The notes: generated by a model not told the origin, from the letters alone. Shown: positions 41,401 to 50,302, counted from the first letter of the stretch. The stretch: 64,000 nucleotides of DNA from Verrucomicrobiota bacterium (GCA_023383055.1 JAHDYP010000012.1:1-64000); one strand, 5' to 3'. Translations and numbers: made by a program.

Positions 41401-43604
41401 GCGTTGTTGTAGGCGCTCAACAACTGGTTCAAATCCGACTTGTCCGCCGGCCCGTAGGGACCCAGGTTGTTGAGCTCACCCGAACCCCCTTCCATCTTGT
41501 AGAAATTGCTGTCGGGTAGACCGTGTTCGTCCAGGAACCAGCCGTTCTCCTGCTCGGTCACCAGGTACAGCCCCCAGAAATCGCCCTCGTACTGCGTGGT
41601 TGGATCTTGTTCGGCCGGCTCGTCCACGATCCGCAGTTGTACAAACGTGGTGCGCGGCGCCGGCACACCTGCCAGTTCGAACAACCGGAAGCCCACGGAC
41701 TCGAACATGCCTTGCTCGCCCCGATGTTGGTAATCTCCCTGTTGAATCGAGGCACCCAGGTTCAGTTTGGTCCAACGGCTCCGGTATTTCCTGCCCCAGT
41801 TGTCCCGGGCTTCGAAGTCATGCCCGCGGTTGAAGTCGAACTTCCACATGTTCTTCACCATGGAATAGCGCCAGACCCCGCCCCGCGCCCGATAGCGGAT
41901 ATGATCGTAGACCCGCCCGTCATAAACCAGCGTCCCCGGCCAATGATAAAGATCCCCCGTATATCGGTTGCTAAGACTCCCGCCCGGGCCCGACTGCTGC
42001 CAGCCGGTGGCATACCAGACCGCGTCTTTCTTGCTCAACAGGTGGTAGACCGGCAGCGCGTTCATTCGCGCCGGGCTGGCCGTGAACACCTGACCCTCGG
42101 CGCCTCCGGCCCCCGGCCGCACCGCCCCGGACCACGCCGGCACTCCATCGTAGACGTAATAGGCGAAATTGGGTTGCGGATCGTCTCCATAAGGCGCGCG
42201 GACGGACGCACCTTCGCTGTCCGCGGCTACGATCCGGTACCGCACCAATCGCCGGTGCTGCTGGACGGTTCCCGGCAACTCCGCCGTGTAGATGCCATCC
42301 CCAACCCATGCGTCGCCGTCGGTCCCGTCGTCACGCATCGGCGTCTCCTGCCAGTCGGTGGCGTACGCCGCGTCCGTCAGCGCGATGTAGTTGCCCGGGT
42401 CCACCACCTGGTAGAACAACTTCACCTCGGCCACACCGTCCGGATCCGTGGCTTTGACCGTGATCCGCACCGGCTCGCCCGAACGCGGTTCATCCGGCGC
42501 GTGTCGGACCTGCCTGAGCTGCGGCGGCGCCACGGTCGCATAGGCCGAGTTCAGCGCGCCCGGAGTCGGGCCGCGTCCGCTGGGCCCCACGCGGCTGGAC
42601 AATCGGAGGTCGAGATAGAAATCGCTGCTGCCGGTCAGGCTTGAATTGGCGGCCTGGATGGCAATGACGTTCGCGCCGTCGCGCAAGTAAGCCTGGGGCG
42701 AGTTCAGGGTGAAGGTGTTGTAAGATCCATCTTCGCGAGGCGGTCCCGCCGTGCCCGTATGCGGCAGTTCCCCCGAGCTGATGTTAGCGTTTAGCACGTT
42801 CGATTCGTTGATCCAGACCTTGAACCCGTCGTCATACAGGGCCGCCAGCGTCAGGCTGGTGATCTCGGCCCGGTTGGTCACCGTGAAGGTCGATCGGAAG
42901 AACACCGTCGTGTAACCCCCCGGCATGTCGCCCAGGAACGTGCCCATCGGCAACGCCGGATCGTATCCGATCGGCCCCGGCCCCTGCGGCCAGCTCGAGT
43001 CATCGAAAGCCAACGCCCGCCAGGCCGTCGACGGCGACGACGGCTCGCCCACTCCTTTGAAGTAGCGCCAGGACGACCGCTCGGGAATGATCACCGACTC
43101 CCGCACCTCGGGATTGCCCGCCACCGACGCCCGCCAACTGCCTCCGAGATCATTGTCCAATCCCGGGTGGATCAACTCGATCGAGTATCCGGGTGGATCC
43201 CCCACCGTCGGCCACGGAAACCCCAGTCTGTATTCGACCGTGTCGGCCACTTCGCCCGTGGCCCGCCGCAAAGTGATCCTTTCGCCTTCGTTGGCGAGCC
43301 CGCCCACCCAGGGACCATGGGCGGTCACGCCGAATTTTGAAGTCAGCGCGGCCGGATTTTCGCCCAACACCACATACCCGCCCGCGCCAAGGGATACACC
43401 GGCTGGAAACGTGAAGTTGATCCCTTCGGTAAAACTCCACCCGCCCAGATCGACCGGCGTCGCGTCGCGGTTATGCAACTCGATGAATTCAACCCGCTCC
43501 GTCTTCAGGTCGGGGTCGTAATGAATCTCGTTGATGACGACCTGCGCCGACACCGCGAGCGCCTGGAAACCGGCCACAACGACTGGGAGCGATCGATAAC
43601 TCAT
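38469..43604 (-). CDS. Large secreted lamin-tail/CotH protein, 1711 aa
   Basis: The ATG at 43604 gives a signal peptide (MSYRSLPVVVAGFQALAVSA) directly followed by lamin-tail domain 1 (QVVINEIHYDPDL). A beta-sandwich domain comes next (about 205-380) and an Ig-like region (ITVKATDPDGVAEVKLFYQV). The CotH kinase domain (about 560-900) holds HHYDISFDKNYFYY and the metal-binding-type MPWDLDLTW near residue 785. Three more lamin-tail domains (VTEVMPEPTAG, VRINEFAAHTDY, LLSEVMYAPPRTDG) precede a calcium-binding type-3 repeat segment (DRDQDGMPDAWE, DADGDGLTNLEEYRAGTD). The end is a QVEYGTGLP...FRCYRLRLV C-terminal module. It is the first gene of a pair with the 2618-aa protein and has the more canonical CotH active-site motif. 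Confidence 0.9.
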   Translation of the reverse strand: MSYRSLPVVVAGFQALAVSAQVVINEIHYDPDLKTERVEFIELHNRDATPVDLGGWSFTEGINFTFPAGVSLGAGGYVVLGENPAALTSKFGVTAHGPWVGGLANEGERITLRRATGEVADTVEYRLGFPWPTVGDPPGYSIELIHPGLDNDLGGSWRASVAGNPEVRESVIIPERSSWRYFKGVGEPSSPSTAWRALAFDDSSWPQGPGPIGYDPALPMGTFLGDMPGGYTTVFFRSTFTVTNRAEITSLTLAALYDDGFKVWINESNVLNANISSGELPHTGTAGPPREDGSYNTFTLNSPQAYLRDGANVIAIQAANSSLTGSSDFYLDLRLSSRVGPSGRGPTPGALNSAYATVAPPQLRQVRHAPDEPRSGEPVRITVKATDPDGVAEVKLFYQVVDPGNYIALTDAAYATDWQETPMRDDGTDGDAWVGDGIYTAELPGTVQQHRRLVRYRIVAADSEGASVRAPYGDDPQPNFAYYVYDGVPAWSGAVRPGAGGAEGQVFTASPARMNALPVYHLLSKKDAVWYATGWQQSGPGGSLSNRYTGDLYHWPGTLVYDGRVYDHIRYRARGGVWRYSMVKNMWKFDFNRGHDFEARDNWGRKYRSRWTKLNLGASIQQGDYQHRGEQGMFESVGFRLFELAGVPAPRTTFVQLRIVDEPAEQDPTTQYEGDFWGLYLVTEQENGWFLDEHGLPDSNFYKMEGGSGELNNLGPYGPADKSDLNQLLSAYNNANDTWWRANWDLPKYYRYQSIVQAIHHYDISFDKNYFYYTNSATGRWEVMPWDLDLTWAHNMFHPDYAGVDRLAERILNPTRVPGSGVQSGTYVMRLTGTRPAFDLEFRNQVREVRDLLFNADQGYALIDEYAGTLRGTQEGPGMLEADRAQWDYNPKMASSSFTPHLSKAGQGRFYQFPLESGTNSALRGSFAATVQIMKNYVNIRGVYLDELAHDPEIPARPTLTYLGPPGYPLNGLRFRTTPFSGSHAFAALEWRLGEVADPAAPAFDPGAPRPYEIEAKWHSGQIAPFANEITLPVDSVRVGNTYRVRVRMRDSTGRYSSWSTPAQFVVGPSDNVAALVEHLRVTEVMPEPTAGSDFEFVELYNASGELALDLTGVKFTSGIDFTFPAAASLPPQSYLLVVPTADFAAFRAHYALDETVALAGPYAGSLANEGEAIVLKTAAGGTDLAAFEYGNALRSVSHRGWPLAAAGAGHSLVPLARAMPGRATGALDYPGNWRASTYLGGSPGGADPEAPLGSVRINEFAAHTDYSNPQRPEYDSNDWIELYNASAAPASLEHWYLSDRATDLRLWKIPAQTLDAGQWITFDEVSGFHNPITAGFGLNKAGEQIYLSHLPETGKGGVVDAVRFEGQENDRTWGRYPDGGEYGGALNPTRHSANSPPERTVLLSEVMYAPPRTDGVTDNVADEYVELFNPTDQPLDLFSANGVWRLEGGVDWSFAPGTQLAAGEALLVVGFDPANSSLLDSFLRTYGLEATSIKIQGPYSGKLSNRSDRLALERPQSPDLPGDPYSWVIVDEVIYGNQAPWPETALGTGLSLHRLSAGGFGNDPANWQAASPTPGMAALVSDRDQDGMPDAWEDQHGFDPDDPTDAARDADGDGLTNLEEYRAGTDPNDQESLLRFSAVARTDAGVRLEFASAPGRTYQVEYGTGLPAAAWTLLAEVTPQTAPAVEVVIDPAPLASSFRCYRLRLVGPTP

Positions 43605-43819
43605 TTTCGATGCTTGCGCTGCATACACCCGGCCAAGTCCAGACCAGCGTTGGGCACGCAGCGAAGTTAACGCCCATCCCTCTGCTTGGCAACCGGCACA
43701 CGCCCGTGTCGGCAGCAATTATCGTTAGGCCACCCCATGCTCACGCAGGCGTCAAGCGCGCCAAGGGGGAGAGGCTTCCTCGAAAACCGACCGGAGTTGC
43801 CGCGCCAGACTCCTGGGCG

Positions 43820-44707
43820 CTAACCCCAGCGCAGCGAATGCCGGCTGCCATCGCCATCCCGGTTCCCGGCCGTCGCGTGCAGCAGCAAATCGACCCCGGC
43901 CGCCGAGAAACTCGCTTCCACCCAGCCGACAGGATCTTGATCGCGAAAGTTGTACCCCACCGCCGGGAGGTTCACCAGGTGCACGCCGGCCCGTTCGGTG
44001 ATGCCCCAGACATGGGAATGGCCGAAGAAAATGGCCCTCACCTTCGGGTGCGGACGAATCAGTGCGAACAAGCGGTCGGCGTCGAGCAAATCGCCGTCGC
44101 CATCGCCCAACGTGTGGTGCACCAGCAACGCCGTCGCCCGATCGTCGGTCTTCTCCAGAAACTCCGCCAGCCATTGCCGCTGCGCCTTGCCCAGCAACCC
44201 CGCCACCCGATCCACGTACAGCAGCGAATCCAAAACGATCAGCCGGACCCCGGGTCGCTCGATCACGGCCACATGTTTTCCACTCACCTCTTGCCGGCCT
44301 TCGGGCAACGGGTCGAACACCTGGAAGAAATTCGCGCGGTTATCGTGGTTGCCCAGCCCGAGGTAAACCGGCGTCCGCTCCGCCAGTGGCGAGAGCAACG
44401 CTTTCAACGCCTCGTAATCGCCCACCTCACCCGTCAAGCGCGCCGCGTCGCCGCAGATCACCGCGATCTCGGGCTGCGCGCTGATCACGGCCGGCACCAC
44501 GGCCGCCAGGTTTCGCACCGGGAAAAAGCCGCGATACTGCCCCTGAGGATCGGCCGGTATATGCGTGTCCGAGAGCAACGCAACGCGAAAGCCGGTTGCC
44601 TCGGCGGACCGCAGGCCCGTTGAACGCAAAGCCAGCCCCGCCACCGCCAGGCCGGTGCCCCGCACAAAGCCCCGTCGGGTCATGGTTCGATCGAAATAAC
44701 CAGGCAT
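43820..44707 (-). CDS. Tat-exported metallophosphoesterase
   Basis: The 295-residue protein starts at the ATG at 44707, preceded by AAAGGAA at good spacing. A Tat signal (MTRRGFVRGTGLAVAGLAL) occupies residues 9-27. The calcineurin-like phosphoesterase metal ligands follow in order: LLSDTHIP, CGDAARL, GLGNHDNRANF, LVHHTLGDGDGD and FGHSHVWG. Family members hydrolyse phosphomono- or diesters using a two-metal centre; the substrate is not evident, but export through Tat implies that the metals are loaded in the cytoplasm. It is the last gene of a likely three-gene minus-strand group after two oxidoreductases. Confidence 0.88.
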   Translation of the reverse strand: MPGYFDRTMTRRGFVRGTGLAVAGLALRSTGLRSAEATGFRVALLSDTHIPADPQGQYRGFFPVRNLAAVVPAVISAQPEIAVICGDAARLTGEVGDYEALKALLSPLAERTPVYLGLGNHDNRANFFQVFDPLPEGRQEVSGKHVAVIERPGVRLIVLDSLLYVDRVAGLLGKAQRQWLAEFLEKTDDRATALLVHHTLGDGDGDLLDADRLFALIRPHPKVRAIFFGHSHVWGITERAGVHLVNLPAVGYNFRDQDPVGWVEASFSAAGVDLLLHATAGNRDGDGSRHSLRWG

Positions 44708-44850
44708 ACGGTTCCTTTCAGTTTGACCTGTTTCTGCGATCCGAGCCAAAGCGGCGTCGCACATCGTTTGCCGCCGCACTCCATACCCCCTGGCGCGCGA
44801 ACGCCAGCGGTCGGTTTGGACTCACCTTGCGATCGAGTTCTCGTTCCAAT

Positions 44851-45732
44851 TCACACCGGCTTGCCCCGGCCCTTGAAGGTCAGCTCGGCAATCCCCGATT
44901 TGTCGAGTTCGCCCAGCCCCTCCCGCACCATGCGGGTGTATTGCCGGAAAGTCGCACCGGCCAACGGCAAATTCAATCCGGCCTGGTTCGCCAGCTTCAG
45001 GGCAATTCCCGAATCCTTGGCGGCGTGCGCCGCCGAAAAGAAGCATGAATGCTCCCGATTCTGCATGTCCTCGCCGTCGGTCTGCAGCACCCGCGAATTC
45101 GCGCCGGTCTGGGCGAACACCTCGCGCAGCATCGTCAGGTCGAGCCCGAGGGCATCGCCCAGCGCCAGGCCCTCGGCCAGCGCCGCCGTGTTGCAGTTCA
45201 TCACCATGTTAACCAGTGCCTTCACCTTGGCCGCTTCGCCCGAGGCGCCCACATAGCGCAACGACGAACTCAAACGCTCGAGCAGAGGCCGCGCCCGCTC
45301 GAAGGCTTCCGGTTTTCCGCCGCACATCAGGTAGAGCGTACCCTCGCGCGCCTGGGTGATGCTGGAGGCCATGCAAGCCTCGAGCGATTGCGCCCCGGCC
45401 CGTTCCGCCTTGTGCTCGACCCATGCGTGCACCGCGGGCGTCAGCGTCGCGCAGTTGATCAACAGCCGGCCCCGGGCTCGACGCAACAAACCGCCGTTGA
45501 TCACGGCCTTCATCGCCCGGTCATCGGTGACGACGGTGAGAATCACGTCCGACCGACGCGTGACCTCCGCCAGCTCCGCGCAGGGTTCGCACCCCAGTTC
45601 CCGCGCCAGGGCCTCCGCCACGGCGGCGTTTGCATCCTGCACGGCGACCACGTCGTAGCCTACTTCCTTGAGCCGACGCGCCATGTTCGCTCCCATCCGG
45701 CCCACACCCACAAAGCCAATTCGCTCGTTCAT
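44851..45732 (-). CDS. NAD(P)-dependent oxidoreductase, 3-hydroxyisobutyrate dehydrogenase family
   Basis: This beta-hydroxyacid dehydrogenase (293 aa, normal length) has an N-terminal Rossmann motif IGFVGVGRMGANMARRL (residues 5-21). A LINCATLTPAVHAWVE block takes the place of the substrate-binding DAPVSGG-type region, whose later part reads EACMASSITQAREGTLYLM. The catalytic Lys lies in GEAAKVKALVNMVMN near 168-170. The all-helical C-terminal half carries KDSGIALKLANQAG. Substrates in the family include 3-hydroxyisobutyrate, tartronate semialdehyde and succinic semialdehyde; which applies is unknown. It is encoded 58 bp downstream of the Gfo/Idh gene. Confidence 0.9.
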   Translation of the reverse strand: MNERIGFVGVGRMGANMARRLKEVGYDVVAVQDANAAVAEALARELGCEPCAELAEVTRRSDVILTVVTDDRAMKAVINGGLLRRARGRLLINCATLTPAVHAWVEHKAERAGAQSLEACMASSITQAREGTLYLMCGGKPEAFERARPLLERLSSSLRYVGASGEAAKVKALVNMVMNCNTAALAEGLALGDALGLDLTMLREVFAQTGANSRVLQTDGEDMQNREHSCFFSAAHAAKDSGIALKLANQAGLNLPLAGATFRQYTRMVREGLGELDKSGIAELTFKGRGKPV

Positions 45733-45790
45733 AAGTCTAACGCTTCGAGCATTCAGGGGTTTGGTTTTTCCATTTCGAGGTTTCGCGCAG

Positions 45791-46891
45791 TCAATCCACC
45801 CAGACGCGCTTGCGACGTTTGGAGGATCGGTACATCGCTTCCATGACCGTCACGCGGGCTGCCGCCTCGCGGGGCGTCACCAGTGGCCGCGGCTTGCCGG
45901 CCACGGCGTCGACAAACTGGTCCAGCGGCGCCGGGTCGGCCTCCGGCAGCTTTTTCCATGGCTGTTTGCCATCGGCGCCCTCGACGTGCTTCGACTGAAA
46001 ATGCAGTTGATCGTTCAGAATCACCGCGTGTCCCTCCGTCCCGCTGATCAGCAGACTCACCGGGTTCGCCACGTCCACCCAACCGGCTGCCAGGGTTCCG
46101 ACCATGCCCTGCTTGAACCAGAGCATCCCTTGCCCCGATTCGTCGCAGTCGCCGTAACGTCCGGTCACCACCTTGATCTCGGCGTCCACCGCTTCCACGT
46201 GACCGAACAACCACATCAGGATATCGAGGGAATGCGTGCCCAGATCGCCGAACCCGCCCACGCCGGCCTGTTTGGGATCGGCCATCCAGCGCCATTCAGT
46301 GTCGAACCAGCCGCCCAACGAACCGCTGTGGCAATTCCAGCCGCTGACCCGCGTGATCTGGCCAAACGCGCCCTTGGCCACCTGATCTTTCAAGAAGAGA
46401 TGATGGGGCGAGGTCCGCATGAAATAGCCGGTCGTGAACAACAGGCCGGCTTCGTCGATCTCCCGTGCCATCAGGTCGCTTTCCCGGGCGGTGATCCCGA
46501 GCGGTTTCTCGACGAACAGGTGCTTGCCTGATCGCGCCGCCGCTTTCACCAGGTCCAGATGCCGGTTCGTCTCCGAACAGATCACCACCGCCTTGACCTC
46601 GGGATCCTTCCAGATCACATCGAGGTCGCTCACCACTTCCGCCTCGAGATGCGGCGCCCGTTTCTTCGCCCGCGCGGCATCGTGATCCCACACATACTTG
46701 ACCCGGACGTCCTCACGCCGGTTCAGCAGGGTGACAAAGCTCGGCGTGTGAATGTGCGCGCAGCCCACCAAGGCCATGGTCACCGCGGGCATGGCCGTAT
46801 CGGCTGCGGCCAACCGCGGTAACGCGGCAAAAGCGACCCCGGCCATGCTTGCCTGCTGCACAAAAGTCCGTCGTGAAATGGGTGTAGTCAT
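45791..46891 (-). CDS. Gfo/Idh/MocA family oxidoreductase, Tat-exported
   Basis: This 366-residue NAD(P)-dependent dehydrogenase starts at ATG 46891. A Tat signal (SRRTFVQQASMAGVAFAAL) ends near residue 30. The Rossmann domain begins VTMALVGCAHIHTPSFV; the catalytic EKP motif is in HLFVEKPLGIT near 127. The C-terminal alpha/beta domain holds GGFGDLGTHSLDILMWLFG with the conserved Asp/His pair. Such secreted Gfo/Idh enzymes are abundant in Verrucomicrobiota and Planctomycetes and act on sugars or inositols. It is first in a minus-strand group with the dehydrogenase and phosphoesterase. Confidence 0.9.
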   Translation of the reverse strand: MTTPISRRTFVQQASMAGVAFAALPRLAAADTAMPAVTMALVGCAHIHTPSFVTLLNRREDVRVKYVWDHDAARAKKRAPHLEAEVVSDLDVIWKDPEVKAVVICSETNRHLDLVKAAARSGKHLFVEKPLGITARESDLMAREIDEAGLLFTTGYFMRTSPHHLFLKDQVAKGAFGQITRVSGWNCHSGSLGGWFDTEWRWMADPKQAGVGGFGDLGTHSLDILMWLFGHVEAVDAEIKVVTGRYGDCDESGQGMLWFKQGMVGTLAAGWVDVANPVSLLISGTEGHAVILNDQLHFQSKHVEGADGKQPWKKLPEADPAPLDQFVDAVAGKPRPLVTPREAAARVTVMEAMYRSSKRRKRVWVD

Positions 46892-47055
46892 AGTAATGAA
46901 TCTCAGATTGCCGCTCCTCTTAGAACTTAATCGCGGGTAGGACAATGAAAAACGATTCGCTGCCCCCGGAGATTCGGGAAAGACCGGGGACGGAACAGGC
47001 AGGCAGCCAGTCCCTGGTTTTCCCTGAATCGTCGGGGAATGACTCTGGAAAAAGA

Positions 47056-47082
47056 AACAGCGGCCGGAAACCGGCCGCTGTT
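47056..47082. terminator. Strong bidirectional rho-independent terminator
   Basis: AACAGCGGCCGG, an AAA loop and CCGGCCGCTGTT form a perfect 12-bp stem. A T-run follows on the plus strand, and TTCTTTTTC follows on the minus strand. It stands 31 bp downstream of the PEP-CTERM gene stop on the minus strand, so it ends that transcript. Confidence 0.93.
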
Positions 47083-47112
47083 TTTGTAGTAAAATAGGTT
47101 TTCCGGCACGCC

Positions 47113-47670
47113 TTAGGCGAGACGTTTGCGACCCAGCGCAAACATGCCCAGCGCCGCGATTCCCGCCAGGATCGAACCCGGTTCGGGAACGGATTTGCAG
47201 CCCCAGAAGGTCAGGTTAGACATAGCCGGGGTATTGTCGTTTCCAACTCCTAGGCCGACGGTTGACCAAGTCCCAGAATCCGCACCGGGACCGATGAGAG
47301 CGCCTACCCAATCCGTGCCGCCTTTGGCCGCCCATGCCTTCAGTTCGAAGCCGCCGAGGTCATAACCGGGAATGAGTTCCCATGTGCCATCTTGGGGGGT
47401 GTTGAACTTGATAATGAACTGGCTCTCGTAGGGCCCGTCCCGAAGCAGACCGCCTTCGGCCTCCTGATTCTGATCGAACTTAGCAAGCAACTCCAACTCG
47501 CAATTGATACCGAGCCTCTCAGCCACCGAATCGGCTGTCGGATTACCTCCGCCATTGCCGCCGTTTCCGTTCAATGCCACTGGGCGGCCTATACCCGCTC
47601 CCTGCACTGCCACACTCTGGCTCAGCGCGAACGCGAGCCCCGCCACCGCCAACACACATTTCAATCTCAT
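47113..47670 (-). CDS. PEP-CTERM sorting domain protein
   Basis: The 185-residue protein has a signal peptide (MRLKCVLAVAGLAFALSQSVAVQGA), a mature region with a Gly/Asn-rich segment (NGNGGNGGGN) and a beta-rich part. At the C-terminus stand the sorting signal VPEPGSILAGIAALG, a hydrophobic helix and basic RKR. PEP-CTERM proteins are processed by an exosortase and end up on the cell surface or in the extracellular matrix. No exosortase gene is in the window. The mature domain is not recognised. The gene is followed by a strong terminator, so it is a single-gene transcript. Confidence 0.93.
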   Translation of the reverse strand: MRLKCVLAVAGLAFALSQSVAVQGAGIGRPVALNGNGGNGGGNPTADSVAERLGINCELELLAKFDQNQEAEGGLLRDGPYESQFIIKFNTPQDGTWELIPGYDLGGFELKAWAAKGGTDWVGALIGPGADSGTWSTVGLGVGNDNTPAMSNLTFWGCKSVPEPGSILAGIAALGMFALGRKRLA

Positions 47671-48128
47671 ACGACGTTACACCCTTTCTCCGACATGGTT
47701 GTTACTTCCGCCAATTCTCAGGATTGTTATCATGATTCATGCCAACGGGTTTGTGGTAACTGTAAGACGCTGTATATGAATGCATTGCAATTTTGATCCA
47801 CCCATTTTATTGAGCCATAATCACCGACGCGAATTCAAATGCACTGCGTTTGCAGTGCGAACGGTAGACTATTCGGGTTGAATGGATTGGCTGGGTTATC
47901 GCTGGTTTTGATTTTGTGGTCCAGTTGCATCTGCATTGCTAATGGATCCAGGTTGCCAGGCCATGGTCGTATCTCCCCCCGATTTCGTGAAATTCCGGGG
48001 AGCGGTTTTTAGTCCTGGGGTTTTCACATCGTCCGTGCAGTGCATCGGGTTCTTCCGCGAATGTCGTTCTGAAACCCATTGCACCTCCGGCGCGCCTCCG
48101 CTCGGCTTCGGCTGATCCGGCTGATCGA
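47671..48128. other. 458-bp gap upstream of the PEP-CTERM gene
   Basis: This stretch should carry the PEP-CTERM promoter and 5' leader on the minus strand. Visible: a small perfect hairpin GCACTGC-GTTT-GCAGTGC at 47841-47858 and an AT-richer part at 47690-47850, which is unusual for this genome. From 47980 to 48130 the sequence is GC-rich with short TCGGCTTCGGCTGATCCGGC-type repeats. No protein-coding signal is convincing. Confidence 0.5.
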
Positions 48129-49526
48129 TTATTCACCGACGGCGAGGCAGGCCAAGGTCTGCAGGTCGCGGACGAGGAGACGATCGCCGGCGAGTGCGAG
48201 GGGGCCCCATGATTCGCGGCCGGTGAGCACTTTGGTCTGGCCGAGGAGCTGGAAGCGGTCCGGGGAGGCGGAGATCAGGCTGAGCAAACCGGAATCGTTG
48301 AGGGCGAAGATCAGGTCGTTGGCGATGAGGAACGGGCCCAGGCCGAAGCGTTGATCGCGGCCGCTGGACCAGAGGGTTTTTCCGTCCTGGTCGAGGCAGA
48401 CGAATTCGCCGTCGGGATGCACGCCGTAGATGTGGCTCTTGTAGAGGATGGGGGAGTGCTGGGTGGCGCCGAAGACTTTGGGATCCAGGCGGAAGAGGGT
48501 GCGGGGGGAGAATTTTCCGTCCTGGTTATCGATCTGGAGCATCATGCTGCCGGCGTTGTAGCCGCCGGTCAGAAATACGCGGTCGGGGCTGAGCAAGAGC
48601 GGCGAGGGCACGGTGGCGATGCTGATTTTCCAGTCGGCGGTATCCCAGAGCAGGCTGCCGTTGGGGTCGACTCCGGCGACACCGCCGCTGGCGCAGTAGA
48701 CGAAGGTGCGTTGGCCGGCGAGTTCGCCGGCCATGAGAGAGGCGTGGGTCATTTTCCAGCCGCGGGGGTTGGGGGTGGTCCAGACGAGTTCGCCGGTGTA
48801 AAGCTTGACGGCGGCGAGGAGGGCTTGGGGGCCGCCGGGTGCGAGGATGACGAGGTCGTTTTCGATGAGGGGGCACTGGCCGGTGTACCAAGGGGGGATG
48901 GTGGCGCCGAATTGGCGGACCATGTCGATTCCCCATTTCAGTTCACCGGTGATGGCGTCGAGGCAAAGGACGTGGCATTTGGGGCCGATGGCCACGATGA
49001 GATTCGAGTGAATGGTTGGGACCGTGCGGGACATGCCGTGGTTGCGTTTGATTTTAATGGGGTAGGAAAACCGCCAGATCTCGCGGCCGTCCTCGAGTGA
49101 GAGGCAGCGCAAGGCGTCGTGTTGTCGTTCGCGGTCATAGTCCATGAGATAGACGCGTCCCTGCCAGACGACCGGTCCGGCGTAGCCTTCGCCGACCGGG
49201 ATGGACCAGAGTTGCCGGGGTTGGCCGGGGTTCCAGCTGCGAGCCAAGGGGGTGGCGGTTTTGACGAGGCCATCGCGGTCGACGCCGCGGAATTGGGGGA
49301 AGATATCGGTAATGGCTGAAGGCTGGGCATTACCGGATTGGAGTTGGCCTTGGAGCACGGGATTGCCGCCGGCGGCGCCGCTGCCGGCACCTGGGGCTTG
49401 GTCCGTACCGGGTATTCGGCTGGTCAGGCCGGGATCGGTGCGGGGCCAGAACCAGAGGACGAGGAGAAGGAGCGCCAGGGCGCCGAGGAATGCCGGGAGC
49501 AGACGGGTTAAACGATCCGAATTCAT
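48129..49526 (-). CDS. PQQ-binding-like beta-propeller protein, membrane-anchored
   Basis: From the ATG at 49526 it is 465 aa with an N-terminal membrane anchor (RLLPAFLGALALLLLVLWFW, residues 6-25). After a Gly-rich linker the rest is a PQQ/quinoprotein-type propeller with repeated blade motifs such as GYAGPVVWQGRVYLMDYDRE, LSLEDGREIWRFSYP, LDAITGELKWG, VKLYTGELVWTT and LDQDGKTLWSSG. There is no sign of the dehydrogenase active-site residues or a heme motif, so a scaffold or outer-membrane-assembly-like role fits better than an enzyme. Divergent from the LpoB-like lipoprotein, with 140 bp between their starts. Confidence 0.87.
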   Translation of the reverse strand: MNSDRLTRLLPAFLGALALLLLVLWFWPRTDPGLTSRIPGTDQAPGAGSGAAGGNPVLQGQLQSGNAQPSAITDIFPQFRGVDRDGLVKTATPLARSWNPGQPRQLWSIPVGEGYAGPVVWQGRVYLMDYDRERQHDALRCLSLEDGREIWRFSYPIKIKRNHGMSRTVPTIHSNLIVAIGPKCHVLCLDAITGELKWGIDMVRQFGATIPPWYTGQCPLIENDLVILAPGGPQALLAAVKLYTGELVWTTPNPRGWKMTHASLMAGELAGQRTFVYCASGGVAGVDPNGSLLWDTADWKISIATVPSPLLLSPDRVFLTGGYNAGSMMLQIDNQDGKFSPRTLFRLDPKVFGATQHSPILYKSHIYGVHPDGEFVCLDQDGKTLWSSGRDQRFGLGPFLIANDLIFALNDSGLLSLISASPDRFQLLGQTKVLTGRESWGPLALAGDRLLVRDLQTLACLAVGE

Positions 49527-49666
49527 GGAGTATACAGCTGTGCGGAACCGTAAATGCCTGGGGGTGGGAAAGACAGTCGAAACACGCGAATTTTTTGGGT
49601 TGTCGGAAGTCCAATGGGAGTGTCCCATACGGTGTGGAATGGGGTGGAAGCAGTGAGAGTGACATT

Positions 49667-50302
49667 ATGAAATCGAAAATGATGGCAGGTTCGGCATGGT
49701 GGATTGGGCTGACGCTGGTGGTGCTGGCGACCGGTTGCGCCTCGAAAGGGGTCAAGAATCCGTCCGGCATCGGGGTGACCGAGATGGAGGCGGACGAGAA
49801 GGGTTTCGTGGCGGGGACCGGGATTGAGTCGCAGGATCTGGTGGCGGTGACGGACAAGATGGCGCGGAGCATTCTGGGTATTCCGCAGATTGCGAATGCC
49901 TTGACGCCGCCGGTGGTGTTGCTGGATCCGGTGTTGAACGAGACCCGGTTCCCGATCAACAAGGAGATGTTCCTGACCCGGATCCGGGTGCTGCTGAACA
50001 GCAAGTCGGCGGGCAAAGTCCAGTTCCTGGCCCGGGACCGGATGGCGGCGCTGGAGACCGAGCGGAACCGCAAGTTGACGGGGCAGGTGACCTCGACGTC
50101 CGATGCGCGGGAGACGGAGTTTCTGGGGGGCGACTATTTGCTGACGGGGACGTTGCAGGGGTTATCGACGCGGACCTCGAGTGGGACAAGCGACTACATC
50201 CTGTATACGTTTCAGCTGATCAACGCGCGGACCAGCGCGATTGTGTGGGAGGATTTTGCCGAGATCAAGAAACAGGGATTGGAAGACGCCTCGTACCGGT
50301 AG
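49667..50302 (+). CDS. LpoB-like penicillin-binding-protein activator lipoprotein
   Basis: From ATG 49667 it is 211 aa with a lipoprotein signal ending at Cys24 (TLVVLATGCAS). After a linker, the LpoB-like domain begins DLVAVTDKMARSILG and continues with PPVVLLDPVLNETRFPINKEMFLTRIRVLL, here cut as PPVVLLDPVLNE and FPINKEMFLTRIRVLL. It ends GDYLLTGTLQGLST and YTFQLINARTSAIVWEDF. LpoB in Enterobacteria activates PBP1B at the outer membrane; the same role here is inferred. It is first of three lipoprotein genes. An upstream extension of the frame to 49490 has no protein-like content. Confidence 0.85.
   Translation: MKSKMMAGSAWWIGLTLVVLATGCASKGVKNPSGIGVTEMEADEKGFVAGTGIESQDLVAVTDKMARSILGIPQIANALTPPVVLLDPVLNETRFPINKEMFLTRIRVLLNSKSAGKVQFLARDRMAALETERNRKLTGQVTSTSDARETEFLGGDYLLTGTLQGLSTRTSSGTSDYILYTFQLINARTSAIVWEDFAEIKKQGLEDASYR

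Noticed and set aside
44822..45046. Small minus-strand frame between phosphoesterase and dehydrogenase
   Set aside because: It overlaps the 3' end of the dehydrogenase in another frame and has no support.
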